Shown here: piece after piece, positions 1 through 8,829 of the stretch | Position numbering within the stretch: position 1 is the stretch's first letter | Layout: every line of letters starts with the position of its first letter | DNA from: Streptomyces sp. CB02959 | GTDB taxonomy: Bacteria > Actinomycetota > Actinomycetes > Streptomycetales > Streptomycetaceae | Assembly: GCF_002803155.1 (NCBI RefSeq) | Contig: NZ_NNBP01000034.1 | Location: 36,341-100,340 of the forward strand | Direction of reading: 5' to 3' | Length of the DNA stretch: 64,000 nt | The notes under the pieces: model-generated | Database searches by the model: none | Told to the model about the DNA's origin: nothing | The model's input: the letters and a program-made list of their open reading frames with translations, nothing else | Program-made: the position numbers and the translations under genes

Positions 1-905
1 TGATCTCCCTGTCCGCCGCAGCCTTGGTCGCCCTGCTGGGACTGGCCGCCAGCTGGTTCACCACCCGGCGGCTGCTGACCCCTCTGCACACGATCACCTT
101 GGCGGCCGCCAAGGCCGGCACGGGCAATCTGAGCTACCGCATCAACGCAGCCGGCCCGCCGGACGAACTGCGCCGACTGGCCGACACCTTCGACGACAGC
201 CTGGCCCGACTCGAGCGATCCTTCGACGCCCACAGCCGCTTCGCCGCCAACGCCTCGCATGAGCTTCTCACCCCGCTCGCCGCCACCCGCACCGCCCTCC
301 AGGTGGCCGGCCAAGACCCGACCGGCAAGGAGTTGGTTCGCCTCGCCCCCATGCTGGCCCGTACGAACGACCGCTGCATCGAGATCGTCACCGAGCTGCT
401 GCAGCTCGCGGCGGCCGAGCACGCGCAGCCCGACCCGGCCCCGGTCGACGTCGCCGCCCTGGTCGAGGAGGAGTGCACGGAGGCTGCCGCCCGCGCAGAA
501 GCGGCGGACCTGTCCCTGAACTCCGTACTGGAACCGGACAGCACGGTGCCGGGCAACGCGGCACTGCTGCGCCGCTTGGTGCACAACCTGCTCGACAACG
601 CCCTGACCCACAACGAGCCGCAGGGCTGGGTGCGGGTCACTGTCCGGCAGGACCCGCAAGGCGCTCAGGTGCTGCTACGGGTCGAAAACTCCGGCCCGCA
701 GGTCGACCCGACCACCACCGCCCGCCTCTTCGAGCCCTTCTACCGCGCCAACTCCCGTGTCCGCAGCGACCGTTCCGGGCACGGCCTGGGCCTCGCCCTC
801 ACCCAGTCGATCGCCCGCGCCCACGGCGGCACGATCACCGCCGCCGCCCGCGCGGCCGGCGGCCTGGCCGTCACGGTCCGGCTGCCCGCGGAGAAACCCG
901 GCTGA
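1..905 (+). CDS. Sensor histidine kinase, C-terminal part (5' end outside window)
   Basis: The reading frame is open to the left edge, so the N-terminus is missing. What remains is the end of a transmembrane helix, a HAMP linker (about residues 10-60), a HisKA dimerisation domain with the phospho-acceptor His in ANASHELLTPL, and an HATPase_c domain with N box NLLDNALTH and G box GHGLGLAL. This is the usual OmpR-partner kinase architecture: a membrane sensor that autophosphorylates on His and passes phosphate to a response regulator. That regulator gene is presumably to the left, outside the window. The signal sensed cannot be told. The gene ends with TGA and is followed by non-coding debris. 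Certain as to family. Confidence 0.93.
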   Translation, partial: ISLSAAALVALLGLAASWFTTRRLLTPLHTITLAAAKAGTGNLSYRINAAGPPDELRRLADTFDDSLARLERSFDAHSRFAANASHELLTPLAATRTALQVAGQDPTGKELVRLAPMLARTNDRCIEIVTELLQLAAAEHAQPDPAPVDVAALVEEECTEAAARAEAADLSLNSVLEPDSTVPGNAALLRRLVHNLLDNALTHNEPQGWVRVTVRQDPQGAQVLLRVENSGPQVDPTTTARLFEPFYRANSRVRSDRSGHGLGLALTQSIARAHGGTITAAARAAGGLAVTVRLPAEKPG

Positions 906-1263
906 CCCGGCCTTCCGTCCGCCGGCCGTTCTCAAAAATGACGGCGTTCACGAGAGGGTTCTCTCTCGCCTGCTGCCGAAGTGCCTGTTGCCGTCGGGCG
1001 CCGCTTGTCCCCTCAACTGGGACCAAGGGGCCCGAATGTCCGTTCTCAACAGTCAAGACCCGACCTGGAGGACCGGACGGCCATGGACACCGTGGGAAAG
1101 CCCACGTCCCGGCGCACGTGCTCACGTTGGGGGCGGCGCTCGCCGCTGCCCTGCCTGTGAGCGGGAGCACATAGGCCGCAACCCCCGACGCCAGCGGTGC
1201 GGTCTCGCGCTGAGGCTCCCCCGGTGTGCGGGAGGTGCTGATCGGCTGGTCAGGGCAGGTTGA
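906..1263. other. Gap without a convincing gene
   Basis: I see no intact gene. Around 1100-1174 a plus-strand frame reads VLTLGAALAAALPVSGST and then stops. It looks like a secretion signal peptide that has lost its mature protein, but it has no clear start. It may be the debris of a small secreted protein. Confidence 0.4.
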
Positions 1264-1476
1264 CAGGTCCTGCCCCGGCCCCTCGTGGCACAGGCGCGCC
1301 GCAGGTTCATGCCCGCGGCCGACGCGGTCATGCGTCGCGCCCAGGACGCCGGCCGGCTGCGTCCGGACTTGGCGATGACCGACCTGCAACTCATCTTCTC
1401 CATGGTGAGCTGCGTGATCCAACACACCCACCTGAGCTTGTTCCGCTTTGACGGACACCGTCGGTGTGGTGGTTAG
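1264..1476 (+). pseudogene. TetR-family regulator, C-terminal fragment
   Basis: The frame opened by the stop at 1261 reads through AADAVMRRAQDAGRLRPDL and MTDLQLIFSMV, wording typical of the C-terminal ligand-binding domain of actinobacterial TetR repressors. No helix-turn-helix lies upstream, and the frame ends exactly where the adjacent IS5-type element begins. It is therefore a truncated relic that cannot bind DNA. The assignment rests on resemblance of a stretch of about 50 residues. Confidence 0.55.
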
Positions 1477-2427
1477 GGCCTGTCTGATGGGTCGGTGACG
1501 AACCGAGACGAGAACTCGTTCCCAGGCATGTGGGACGGGGAGATCTCAGTGACGTGGAGTGGGCCAGGCTGATGCCGTACTTGCCAAGAAACGTTGGGCG
1601 GGGCGGGCGTTGGAAGTGTCACCGCAGGTGATCAACGGGATGCTGTTTCGGTTGCGGACCGGTATCCCGTGGCGCGATCTGCCATCCCGGTTTGGTAAGT
1701 GGCAGACGATATACGACCGGCATCGCCGCTGGTCGGCGGACGGCACATGGGAAATGCTCCTGCGAGCCGTGCAAGCCGATGCCGATGCGCAGGGGCGAAT
1801 CGACTGGTCAATGGCGAGCGTGGACTCGACGATCTGCAGGACCCACCAACACGCTGCAGGTGCCCGTCACCGGCCCCCGACGGTACCGGGCAGACGAGCC
1901 CGGCCAGCCCGCCACCGGGACGACGAAGGTCTTGGTCGCTCCCGCGGCGGCCTCACCACAAAGATCCACGTGGTGGGTGAGGGCGGCCTGCGGCCCCTGG
2001 CCCTACTGATCACACCCGGACAATGGGGCGACGCGCCTCAGATGATTCCGGTCCTGGAGCGCATCCGCGTCCCGCGGCCGAAGGGCGGGCACCCGCGCAC
2101 CCGCCCGGACCACCTTGTCGGCGATCGTGCCTGCAGCTCTCGGCGCAATCGCCGCTACCTGCGGCGCCGACAAATCAAGCACACCATCCCTGAGCCGAGG
2201 AATCAGCAGGCCAATCGCTTGCGCCGTGGGAGCCGAGGCGACCGGCCCACCAGCTTCGAGAAGGCCCGCTACGTTCGCAGGAACGAAGTGGAGCGGCTGA
2301 TCGGAAAGTTGAAGATCAACCAGGCGGTTGCCACGAGGTTCGACAAGCGGGCCTATGTCTTCTACGGCACTGTGACCGTTGCGGCCATTCGCCTGTGGCT
2401 TCGTGCATGACCCGTCAGGCGGAACCT
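1476..2427 (+). mobile_element. IS5-family insertion sequence
   Basis: Imperfect terminal inverted repeats are visible: the left end (from about 1476) reads GGGCCTGTCTGATGGGTC and the right end, read inward from about 2426, is GGTTCCGCCTGACGGGTC, with 13 of 18 positions equal. TAG occurs at 1474-1476 and 2427-2429 and may be the target duplication. The element carries one transposase gene with a shifted frame. It lies between a truncated TetR gene and the terminator of the nuclease gene. Related 3' remnants of such a transposase occur at 35467-35610 and 38876-39125. Confidence 0.75.
1530..2410 (+). pseudogene. IS5-family transposase, frameshifted near 1620
   Basis: The N-terminal part is in the frame of a GTG at 1530 (GRGDLSDVEWARLMPYLP), which stops at about 1630. 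The rest is in the next frame and runs from QVINGMLFRLRTGIPWRDLP to the TGA at 2410. Joining CHR to QVIN needs one extra base in the CACCGCAGG stretch, so a single base seems to have been lost. DDE residues are visible: Asp in SVDSTICR, Asp in VGDRACSS and Glu in NEVERLIGKLK. Some IS5-family members make transposase by programmed frameshifting, so loss of function is likely but not certain. From the internal GTG at 1559 the main frame is 283 residues long. Confidence 0.8.
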
Positions 2428-2430
2428 AGC

Positions 2431-2470
2431 CTGGGCCTCCCTCCCCGGGTGCCCGGGGAGGGAGGCCCAG
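2431..2470 (-). terminator. Strong intrinsic-type hairpin downstream of the nuclease gene
   Basis: A perfect 19-bp stem (2431-2449 with 2452-2470) closes on a 2-base loop. It lies 7 bases beyond the stop codon of the minus-strand nuclease gene, on its downstream side, and directly beside the IS5 right end. It could stop transcription from both sides. Confidence 0.8.
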
Positions 2471-2476
2471 GGCCGG

Positions 2477-3694
2477 CTAGGGGGCGATGATCACCTCGTA
2501 CCACTCCATCTCGAGGATGCGGTCCGCGACGACGGCTCGGCCGAGTTCACCCCCCGCCCCCGTGTTCTCGGGCAGGGGCACATGAGCCCGGATACAGGGC
2601 GCGTTATTGCCGTGGGGGCTGTCCCGTACGACATCGACGTGCCACACCCCGGCGGTCTTCCTGGGGATGATCTCCGTGCACTCGGAGCCGTTCGTGCCAC
2701 CCTGCACGGAGCTGGCGAAGGGAAACTCGTCGCAGGAGTCGTCCGTGACACTGGGGTCCTTCTTGAACGGGTCCGGGGCCGCCGTGCACGACTGCCTGCG
2801 CTTCTTGGCCGCCTCCGCCTTCCCACCGGAGTTACGCTGCAGCGGCTTCGTCTCGGTGCCGAAGTTGCCGCCCTTGAGGTTGCTCTGCGCCCACCCGTAG
2901 GCGACGGCGGCGGCCCCGTAGGCGGATTCGCGGATGGTCACGTTGGGCATGTGCCCCATCACGATGCAGCCGGGGTACTGGCCGACCTGCGCATCACAGC
3001 GGAGATCGTGGCCGTTCCAGGTCACCGGGTTCGCAGGGCCGCCGCCCGCGTCAAGGATCTCCCCGAACGACGTATAAGTAGGGGAGATGAACGAGTAATT
3101 GCCCTTGGTGACAGTGGAGGTGAAGGACAGGTTCCCGGTCTTCTCATCGCCCAGCGCCAGCTCGACGGGCGCGCCGCCCCAGGCCGGTGCGTCCACGGTG
3201 CACAGGCCGCTGCAGGTGGCGGACAGGTCCATCGACACGGTCTTCGCGTTGCCCCCCATCTCGGTGGCCTTGACGGCGATGTTCTCCGTCCACTTCCCGC
3301 TGGAGGAGCTCAGGCGAGCGAAGCTCACGGCCTCGACGACGGAGCGGCCTATCTCCTTGCCGTTGGTGTCGAAGGCCCAGTTCGTGAACTTCTCGCCCCA
3401 GCAGTAGTTGTGCCGGTCGGAGTTCCGGCCGTTGGCGCACGCACCATCCGAGACGCCGCGCACGATGCGTTCGGTGACAGTGACAGGGGCGGCGACGGGC
3501 ACCGCCTTGGCACAGGTCCAGCCGGTGCCAAGGCGGCGCGCCTGGGAGCCCGGGGCTGTGGCCTTGCATGTGCCGTGGCCCTTGGGGGCGGCCTTGGCGG
3601 GTGCGGCGGCAGCCGGTGAGGTGACCAGGGCGAGGAGGGTCGCGGTGAGGGCGAGTGCGGCTACGGCCGCGAGCCGGTGTCTGACGCGTTTCAA
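2477..3694 (-). CDS. Secreted protein with C-terminal NucA/NucB-type deoxyribonuclease domain
   Basis: The start chosen is the TTG at 3694, preceded by TGAGGGGAAC as ribosome site. It gives 405 residues with a clean signal peptide (basic LKRVRHRL, hydrophobic core, AAAAPA cleavage region); longer readings add an unlikely N-terminus. The mature protein begins with about 270 residues I do not recognise, with several paired cysteines. The C-terminal 120 residues contain DEFPFASSVQGG followed by conserved Cys, Arg and His positions and a final EWYEVI, which matches the NucA/NucB family of extracellular non-specific DNases. Expected role: degradation of extracellular DNA. It is transcribed divergently from the next secreted protein across 190 bases and ends at a strong hairpin. 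Family good; the N-terminal part is unknown. Confidence 0.78.
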   Translation of the reverse strand: MKRVRHRLAAVAALALTATLLALVTSPAAAAPAKAAPKGHGTCKATAPGSQARRLGTGWTCAKAVPVAAPVTVTERIVRGVSDGACANGRNSDRHNYCWGEKFTNWAFDTNGKEIGRSVVEAVSFARLSSSSGKWTENIAVKATEMGGNAKTVSMDLSATCSGLCTVDAPAWGGAPVELALGDEKTGNLSFTSTVTKGNYSFISPTYTSFGEILDAGGGPANPVTWNGHDLRCDAQVGQYPGCIVMGHMPNVTIRESAYGAAAVAYGWAQSNLKGGNFGTETKPLQRNSGGKAEAAKKRRQSCTAAPDPFKKDPSVTDDSCDEFPFASSVQGGTNGSECTEIIPRKTAGVWHVDVVRDSPHGNNAPCIRAHVPLPENTGAGGELGRAVVADRILEMEWYEVIIAP

Positions 3695-3884
3695 AGGGTG
3701 GTTCCCCTCAATCGGTGGTGTACGGGTCCACCAGGGATCGAACCGGCCCGGCGCCCGCGCGCACAGGGGCGGAATAAGCCCCTCTATGGTCATTTTTGGC
3801 CCGTTGCGGGCTCACACCATCACCCCCGTGGCCGCTACGTTCACCCCTTGACCGAACACACACAACCAGGGGGAAAGGGCAACG

Positions 3885-5159
3885 ATGCGCCCCACAAGAC
3901 CCGTCAGCCGCATCGGCAGAACACTCATGGCCTGTGCTGCCTCGGCCGCTGTAGCCACCGTGGGACTTGCCGTCTCACCTGCCGCCGCCGCACCCGCCGA
4001 GCCCGCCACCACCACGCAGGCCGAGCCCGGCGGCGCCTGCACGGCGGCCGACCTCGGCACACGGCACCCGTTCATCAAGACCTCCGAAGTGACCCCGACG
4101 ATCACCCACTTCAAAGGCTGGTACGTCACCGACGGCTCGACCGGTACCCAGTCCGTCAACACCAGCGTCCAGACGACCATCTCGGTGTCCGTCGGCCTCA
4201 CCGGCAACGTCGAAGGTAGCTTCGCCGTCGAGACCCTCGGCAAAGTCGGCGCGAGCCTGGGCCTGAACGTGCAGGTGAACTACACCTCCACCAGCAGCAC
4301 GTCGACGTCCGTCACGTGGAACTTCCGCAATCCCGGCTATTACGGCCTCTACAAGGGCACCAAGAAGGTCACCGGTACGTACGGCAGCCTCAACTGCAAC
4401 CGCGTCCAACAGGACGACGGCAGTTGGGCGCTGAAGTGGATCGAAGGGGCCGACACCGGCAGCTACACCACCTTCACCACCCTCGAAGAAGGCGCGGTGC
4501 GCTGCGAGGACAAGGTCCCCGCCAACAGCATCATGCGCAAGGCGCAGGACCTCCTCGACTGCGGCTCCGCCACCGCCACCGCGAAGCACCCGGCCGGGCC
4601 GGTCCCCTCGGCGAAGGCCGCCAAGGCCAGGCACGAAGCCGAGAAAGCCGCCAAGGGTGAGAAGAGCGTGAAGGCCATCGGGAGCCCGGCCCCCGCCACG
4701 CGGGCCGCCCTGAACTGCCAACCCGCCGTCTACAAGATCGACGTCCCCGGCAAGCCCCTGAACTGGAGCGCACCGCTCCTGGCCAACGACGGCATCCGCC
4801 TGCGTGAATCCACCGTCTTCAGCGCCCACCTGGACAACTGGCGGCTGTGCAACGTGACGGAGCACAACGGGGTCATCGAGGCGTCCCTGTGGAACTGGGG
4901 CAACGGCGGATGCGCGACCATCCCGGCGAACATCGCCAACCAGGAACAGGCCTACCTGACGACGGCCACCTGCGGGGAGGACGACCTCCAGCGGTTCTAC
5001 ATCTACCGCGACGTACCCGGCAGCACGAAGATCGGTCTTCAGAACAAGTACACCGGCTCCATGATGGGCCACGACCGGTACGCGGACGGGGAGTTGATCC
5101 GCCAGTATTCCAGCGGCAGGCAGGACGGTACGGGTACGTACACCCTGACCGGAGTCTGA
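3885..5159 (+). CDS. Secreted beta-rich protein with ricin/lectin-like C-terminus; possible pore-former
   Basis: ATG at 3885 follows the ribosome site GGGGGAAAGGG. A signal peptide (RRTL-type basic start, Ala-rich core, cleavage near SPAAAAPA) covers about residues 1-37. Residues 75-160 form long alternating Ser/Thr-rich strands (SVQTTISVSVGLTG, then STSSTSTSVTWNF), the pattern of the membrane-inserting strands of aerolysin-type proteins. About residues 235-275 are an Ala/Lys-rich linker. The last 130 residues, with paired Cys and repeated W/Y positions (DNWRLCNV, YTGSMMGH), look like a beta-trefoil carbohydrate-binding module. Export and beta-rich build are seen directly; pore formation is inference. 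It is divergent from a secreted nuclease, so the two may be co-regulated. Confidence 0.65.
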   Translation: MRPTRPVSRIGRTLMACAASAAVATVGLAVSPAAAAPAEPATTTQAEPGGACTAADLGTRHPFIKTSEVTPTITHFKGWYVTDGSTGTQSVNTSVQTTISVSVGLTGNVEGSFAVETLGKVGASLGLNVQVNYTSTSSTSTSVTWNFRNPGYYGLYKGTKKVTGTYGSLNCNRVQQDDGSWALKWIEGADTGSYTTFTTLEEGAVRCEDKVPANSIMRKAQDLLDCGSATATAKHPAGPVPSAKAAKARHEAEKAAKGEKSVKAIGSPAPATRAALNCQPAVYKIDVPGKPLNWSAPLLANDGIRLRESTVFSAHLDNWRLCNVTEHNGVIEASLWNWGNGGCATIPANIANQEQAYLTTATCGEDDLQRFYIYRDVPGSTKIGLQNKYTGSMMGHDRYADGELIRQYSSGRQDGTGTYTLTGV

Positions 5160-5180
5160 CAGCCCCCACCCCGTGAGCGC

Positions 5181-5224
5181 GGCCCCGCACGTGAACCCCC
5201 GGCCTCCCGGTTCCGTGCGGGGCC
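5181..5224 (+). terminator. Inverted repeat after the secreted beta-rich protein
   Basis: Perfect 10-bp arms GGCCCCGCAC (5181-5190) and GTGCGGGGCC (5215-5224) with a 24-base loop start 21 bases after the stop codon. There is no T run, as is common for Streptomyces terminators. Confidence 0.65.
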
Positions 5225-5225
5225 T

Positions 5226-5660
5226 TCCGCGAGGCGCCGGGTGGTGGGGCGGCCGTCCCAGCGGTAGCGGCTCGTTGCTCGGCGGATCAGCATGCGGAGG
5301 GTGACGAGTGCGGCGGCGAGGTAGAGGTAGAAGTCCGCGATGCTGCCGCTCTTCTCGGTGCAGTGCCGCAGCTTGCCGTAGTCGTTCATCCACGCGTGGG
5401 TGCGCTCGACCACCCGGCGTTTGCCGGTCTGGATCGGAGCCGGCACACCCTTGCGTGCGATCTCGGCCGTGAATCCCAACTCTGTTATCAGTGCACGGGA
5501 CTTGGAACTGTCGTAGCCACGGTCGAGGTTGACGTTGACCGTCGCCGGCATCGCCCCGACCTGAGCTTTCGCCGCGTCCAGGGTGGGGCCGAGCAGGACG
5601 AGTCGTGCCGGTTGGCCCCGTCGGAGACGATCCCGAGCGGGACACCGCCCCCGGTTCTGA
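5226..5660 (-). pseudogene. IS5-like transposase remnant (C-terminal half)
   Basis: On the minus strand the sequence reads GGVPLGIVSDGANRHDS, shifts frame once, then continues VLLGPTLDAAKAQVG, NVNLDRGYDSSKSR, KRRVVERTHAWMN and ADFYLYLAAALVTLRMLIRR. This is the second half of a DDE transposase, with Asp in DRGYDS and Glu in VVERTHAW. The N-terminal half is absent, there is a one-base frameshift at about 5610, and no inverted repeats are found. The inner end abuts the following truncated plus-strand gene, so insertion or deletion removed the start of that gene. It differs in sequence from the IS5-type element at 1476. Confidence 0.8.
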
Positions 5661-6391
5661 TCGCGGTGCTGCGGCACTTGTACTGGCAGCAGCCCGGCAT
5701 CCATGGCCGTCCCCTGGCCGAGGCTGCCGGCCTCACCCTCAACGACATGCTCGCGGTGATCGACCCGGCACCTCCTGGGATCTTCTGCATGGACTGCGGC
5801 ACGGAGCTGCTGCGTACCAGTCGCTCGTGGCAGCCCCGGCAGGCGCTGTGCCCGGACTGCGTGACGCTCGCGCGCCAGGCGTCATCCCGGCAGTTCCGCG
5901 TGGAGTGCCTGCGGGCCTCGATCGTCTCCGGGGCCGCGGTACAGGCGCCGGCACGGGACTGGCGCGCAGCGTCCGAACTGGTGCCGGCGTATCCGCCGCT
6001 GTCCCAGGACGTCATGAGGGGCAGCGAAGCAGACCACCAGGAAGGGGCCTGGCGTGGTTGGGAGAACGCCCGAGTGGTCCGCAACCGGTTGATCGGCGCT
6101 GCCGCCACCGACGACGACGTCGTGGGAGTCGCTGTCGGACAAGCTGAGTTGCTGGTGTCCAGCGCGCTGAGAATCGCCGTCTGCGACACGGCCCGCACGC
6201 GCGACATCGTCGACCCGATCACGCACGAGCCGGCGCTCGTCCTACTGACCCGTCTGAGCCGCGACGTTCGTGACACGGCCCAGGCCGCCCGCGAGCGAGC
6301 AGATGCCGCCTATCCGGAGGACTACGAGCCCTCCGAGGACGACTTGAACGAGCCGTGGAGCGGCACCGGTGTCGCGGGCTGCACGTCGTAA
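5660..6391 (+). pseudogene. Hypothetical zinc-ribbon protein, 5' end lost
   Basis: The frame LRHLYWQQPGIHGRPLAEA continues to the TAA at 6391, but its upstream part runs into the transposase remnant on the other strand, so the true start is gone. It contains CMDCG followed about 22 residues later by CPDC, a four-cysteine zinc-ribbon-like motif, and an acidic C-terminus. The first part resembles a small winged-helix-type segment. I do not recognise the family. It may still be translated from an internal start such as the ATG near 5748. Confidence 0.5.
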
Positions 6392-6501
6392 GCGGCCCGC
6401 GCTGAGCTGAGCCCGCCCAGCACCTGCGCGCCGCGCTGCGTCGGCGTGTGGGCAACGACATCGACGGTGCAATCTTGATCACTCTGTGTGATCATGGACG
6501 A

Positions 6502-8043
6502 GTGTCGCGTTCTTTGTCGATTCTCATGTCACGTTCGGCCTGGTGGCGTCCCGTTGCCGAGGCGCTGGCGGCGCTCGCGGTGCTGGGTGCCACGGCGGGC
6601 GTTCTGGAGTGGTCCCTGGCCTGGGGGTTCCGCGGTGCGGGGGAGTTGCTGGTCGGGCTGGCCGGCGTCGTCCTGGTGGTGCTGCGGCGATGGTTTCCCG
6701 CGGTGGCACTGCTGGGTCTTTCGGCGGCGGCGGGCGCCGTTCCCGCGGTGACGCTGCTGACGGCGGTCGCTGCCTGTGAGGCGGGTCGACGGGCGGGAGT
6801 ACTGCGGTGGCCGGGCGTGGTGCTGGGGGCGGCGTCGCTGCTGCCGCTGGCCACGGCGCCGTACCGGGCCCCCTCACCTGAGCAGATCGTGCCGCTGGGG
6901 ATGGTCGTGGCCGTGCTGGCCGTGGTCGGACCAGTGCTGGTGGGAGTCGCGGCCGGTCAGCAGGACCGGGCGGTGCGGATCCTGCGTGACAGCGCGCTGG
7001 CGGCCGACAGCAGGGCCCGGCTGGCCGAACGCTCCCGCATCGCCGCTGAGATGCACGACCTCCTTGGGCACCGGCTGAGCCTGATCTCTCTCTACTCCGG
7101 CGGCCTGGAACTCGCCCTGGCCCAGCGAGAGCCGTCGCTGCGCACGGAAGCGGCACAGATTCACACCACCGCCGCGCTCGCGGTGGTCGAACTGCAGGAA
7201 GTACTGGGCGTGCTCGGGCCGGTCGACGACACCAGTCCCACCGAGGCCACCGGCACGCGCGCCGACCTGGCCGCCCTCGCGGCCGCCTCCCGCGCCACCG
7301 GAACCACCGTCCTGCTGGAGTGGACCGGCGATGACCTGGCGGGGTCAGCGCCGCGCCTGAGGCTCGCGGTGCACCGCATCGTCCGCGAAGCGCTCAGCAA
7401 CGCGCATAGCCACGCCCCCGGAGCGGCGCTGGAGATCCGTGTCGTCTCCACGCGCGACGATGTGCGGGTGAGCGTGCACAACGGTCCCTCGCAGGCGGGT
7501 GCCGACAGCTCCGGTACGGGGCTGGGCCTGGCCGGACTCAGGGAACGGGTCGCGTTGCTGGGTGGGACGCTGGAGGCTCACTCCACGGGCGGGGGGTTCG
7601 CCGTGGATGCCTGTCTGCCCCGGCTGCTTCCCCTGCACCTTCCCGCACCTCCGCAGAGCCCCGCCCCGGCGCTCACCCGCCCGTCTCGTGCGCTGCGTCT
7701 GGCGGCCGGGGCGGCGGGACTGCTCGCGGTCGGGGGCCTGCTGCTGCTCGGGCTGCGGCTGGTGGACCGCTACGCCCCGCCGCCGGTACCTCTCACCAAG
7801 CCCAGGCCGATCCGGCTCGGCATGTCCCAGGAAACGGTCGAGCACCGGGCGGGCAAGGACGATCCCCTGGCCCGTGCCGCCGCGGCCGGCCGTGAGTCGC
7901 GACCGCCCGCCGGCGCGCACTGTATTTACCCGTACGTGAGCCAGGAACGGCCCGGGGTGCCGCTCCACCTGGTGCGTTACTGTTTCCGCGATGATCGGCT
8001 GATCGACATCTCCCGGTTCGACATCCCGGCCGGTGGTCGTTAG
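6502..8043 (+). CDS. Sensor histidine kinase (NarL-type partner) with extra C-terminal membrane segment and tail
   Basis: Four to five hydrophobic helices occupy residues 10-155. They are followed by a HisKA_3 dimerisation domain with the phospho-acceptor in IAAEMHDLLGHRLS, and an HATPase_c domain with N box REALSNAHSHAPG and G box GTGLGLAGLRERV. Unusually the protein does not end there: a further membrane helix (GLLAVGGLLLLGLRLV) leads to about 95 residues, beginning RLGMSQETV and containing two Cys, predicted outside the cell. GTG at 6502 was chosen; GTG 6448 and ATG 6526 are in frame and ribosome sites are weak. The paired response regulator starts 27 bases after the stop. Kinase identity is firm; the role of the outer tail is inference. 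Confidence 0.9.
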   Translation: MSRSLSILMSRSAWWRPVAEALAALAVLGATAGVLEWSLAWGFRGAGELLVGLAGVVLVVLRRWFPAVALLGLSAAAGAVPAVTLLTAVAACEAGRRAGVLRWPGVVLGAASLLPLATAPYRAPSPEQIVPLGMVVAVLAVVGPVLVGVAAGQQDRAVRILRDSALAADSRARLAERSRIAAEMHDLLGHRLSLISLYSGGLELALAQREPSLRTEAAQIHTTAALAVVELQEVLGVLGPVDDTSPTEATGTRADLAALAAASRATGTTVLLEWTGDDLAGSAPRLRLAVHRIVREALSNAHSHAPGAALEIRVVSTRDDVRVSVHNGPSQAGADSSGTGLGLAGLRERVALLGGTLEAHSTGGGFAVDACLPRLLPLHLPAPPQSPAPALTRPSRALRLAAGAAGLLAVGGLLLLGLRLVDRYAPPPVPLTKPRPIRLGMSQETVEHRAGKDDPLARAAAAGRESRPPAGAHCIYPYVSQERPGVPLHLVRYCFRDDRLIDISRFDIPAGGR

Positions 8044-8070
8044 TCCGCCACCCCGCTCCTGGAGTTCCTC

Positions 8071-8739
8071 ATGATCAGAGTCCTGCTCGTGGACGACGAG
8101 ACGCTGGTGCGCGCGGGTATCCGGCTGGTGCTGCGGCACGCCGACGACATCGAGGTCGTTGCGGAGGCGGCCGACGGCGATGAAGCCGTTGCCCAAGCGG
8201 TCCGGGTCCCCGTGGATGTCGTCCTGCTCGACGTACGGATGCCTGGTGCGGGCGGACTGCCCGCAGTGCGCCGGCTCAAGGACGCCCGGCCCCAGGCAGC
8301 AGTGCTGATGCTCACCACCTTCGGCAACGAGGAGTACGTCGCCCAAGCACTGACTACGGGCGCGGACGGCTTCCTGTTGAAGAGCAGCCGCCCCGAAGAA
8401 CTGATCCGGGCGGTCCGCTCAGCGGCCGCAGGCGAAGCGGTGCTCTCGCCCGAAGTGACCAGCCACGTACTGCGCGCCCTGCGCGCGTCGACGGCCCGGG
8501 ACAACACCGAGACCGCCACCAGTGCCAGGAACCAGGTAGCCACGCTCACCGACCGGGAGCAAGCAGTACTGGGCCTGCTCGGCAGCGGCCTGACCAACAG
8601 CGAGATCGCCGACCGGCTCGGTGTCGAGACCGGCACCGTGAAGGCGCACGTAGGCCGCATCCTGAACAAGCTCGGCGCAGCCAATCGGGTACGCGCGGCG
8701 ATCATCGCCCACGAGGCCGGACTGACCACATCCCGCTGA
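8071..8739 (+). CDS. NarL/LuxR-family response regulator
   Basis: 222 residues. The receiver domain has the acidic pair DDE near the start, the phospho-acceptor Asp in VVLLDVRMPG, the conserved Thr in LTTF and the Lys in GFLLKSS. The C-terminal LuxR-type helix-turn-helix contains LTDREQAVLGLLGSGLTNSEIA and GTVKAHVGRILNKLG. It forms a two-gene operon with the kinase upstream (27-base gap, ribosome site CTCCTGGAG region). It should be phosphorylated by that kinase and regulate transcription. Target genes are not apparent nearby. Confidence 0.95.
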   Translation: MIRVLLVDDETLVRAGIRLVLRHADDIEVVAEAADGDEAVAQAVRVPVDVVLLDVRMPGAGGLPAVRRLKDARPQAAVLMLTTFGNEEYVAQALTTGADGFLLKSSRPEELIRAVRSAAAGEAVLSPEVTSHVLRALRASTARDNTETATSARNQVATLTDREQAVLGLLGSGLTNSEIADRLGVETGTVKAHVGRILNKLGAANRVRAAIIAHEAGLTTSR

Positions 8740-8829
8740 GCACAGCCCACCGCGCCCCGGACGACGCGCCAGCACGCCATCAGCGACACCACGCTCAACG
8801 CCGCGACGAGCCGGCAAAACCGGCTGCCT

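Noticed and set aside
473..1174. Long plus-strand open frame over the kinase gene
   Set aside because: It is Arg/Pro-rich shadow sequence of the histidine kinase in another frame; only its last 20 residues look protein-like.
2582..3619. 345-residue open frame antisense to the secreted nuclease
   Set aside because: Composition and Gly/Arg/Val bias are those of an antisense shadow; the minus strand has a signal peptide and a family match.
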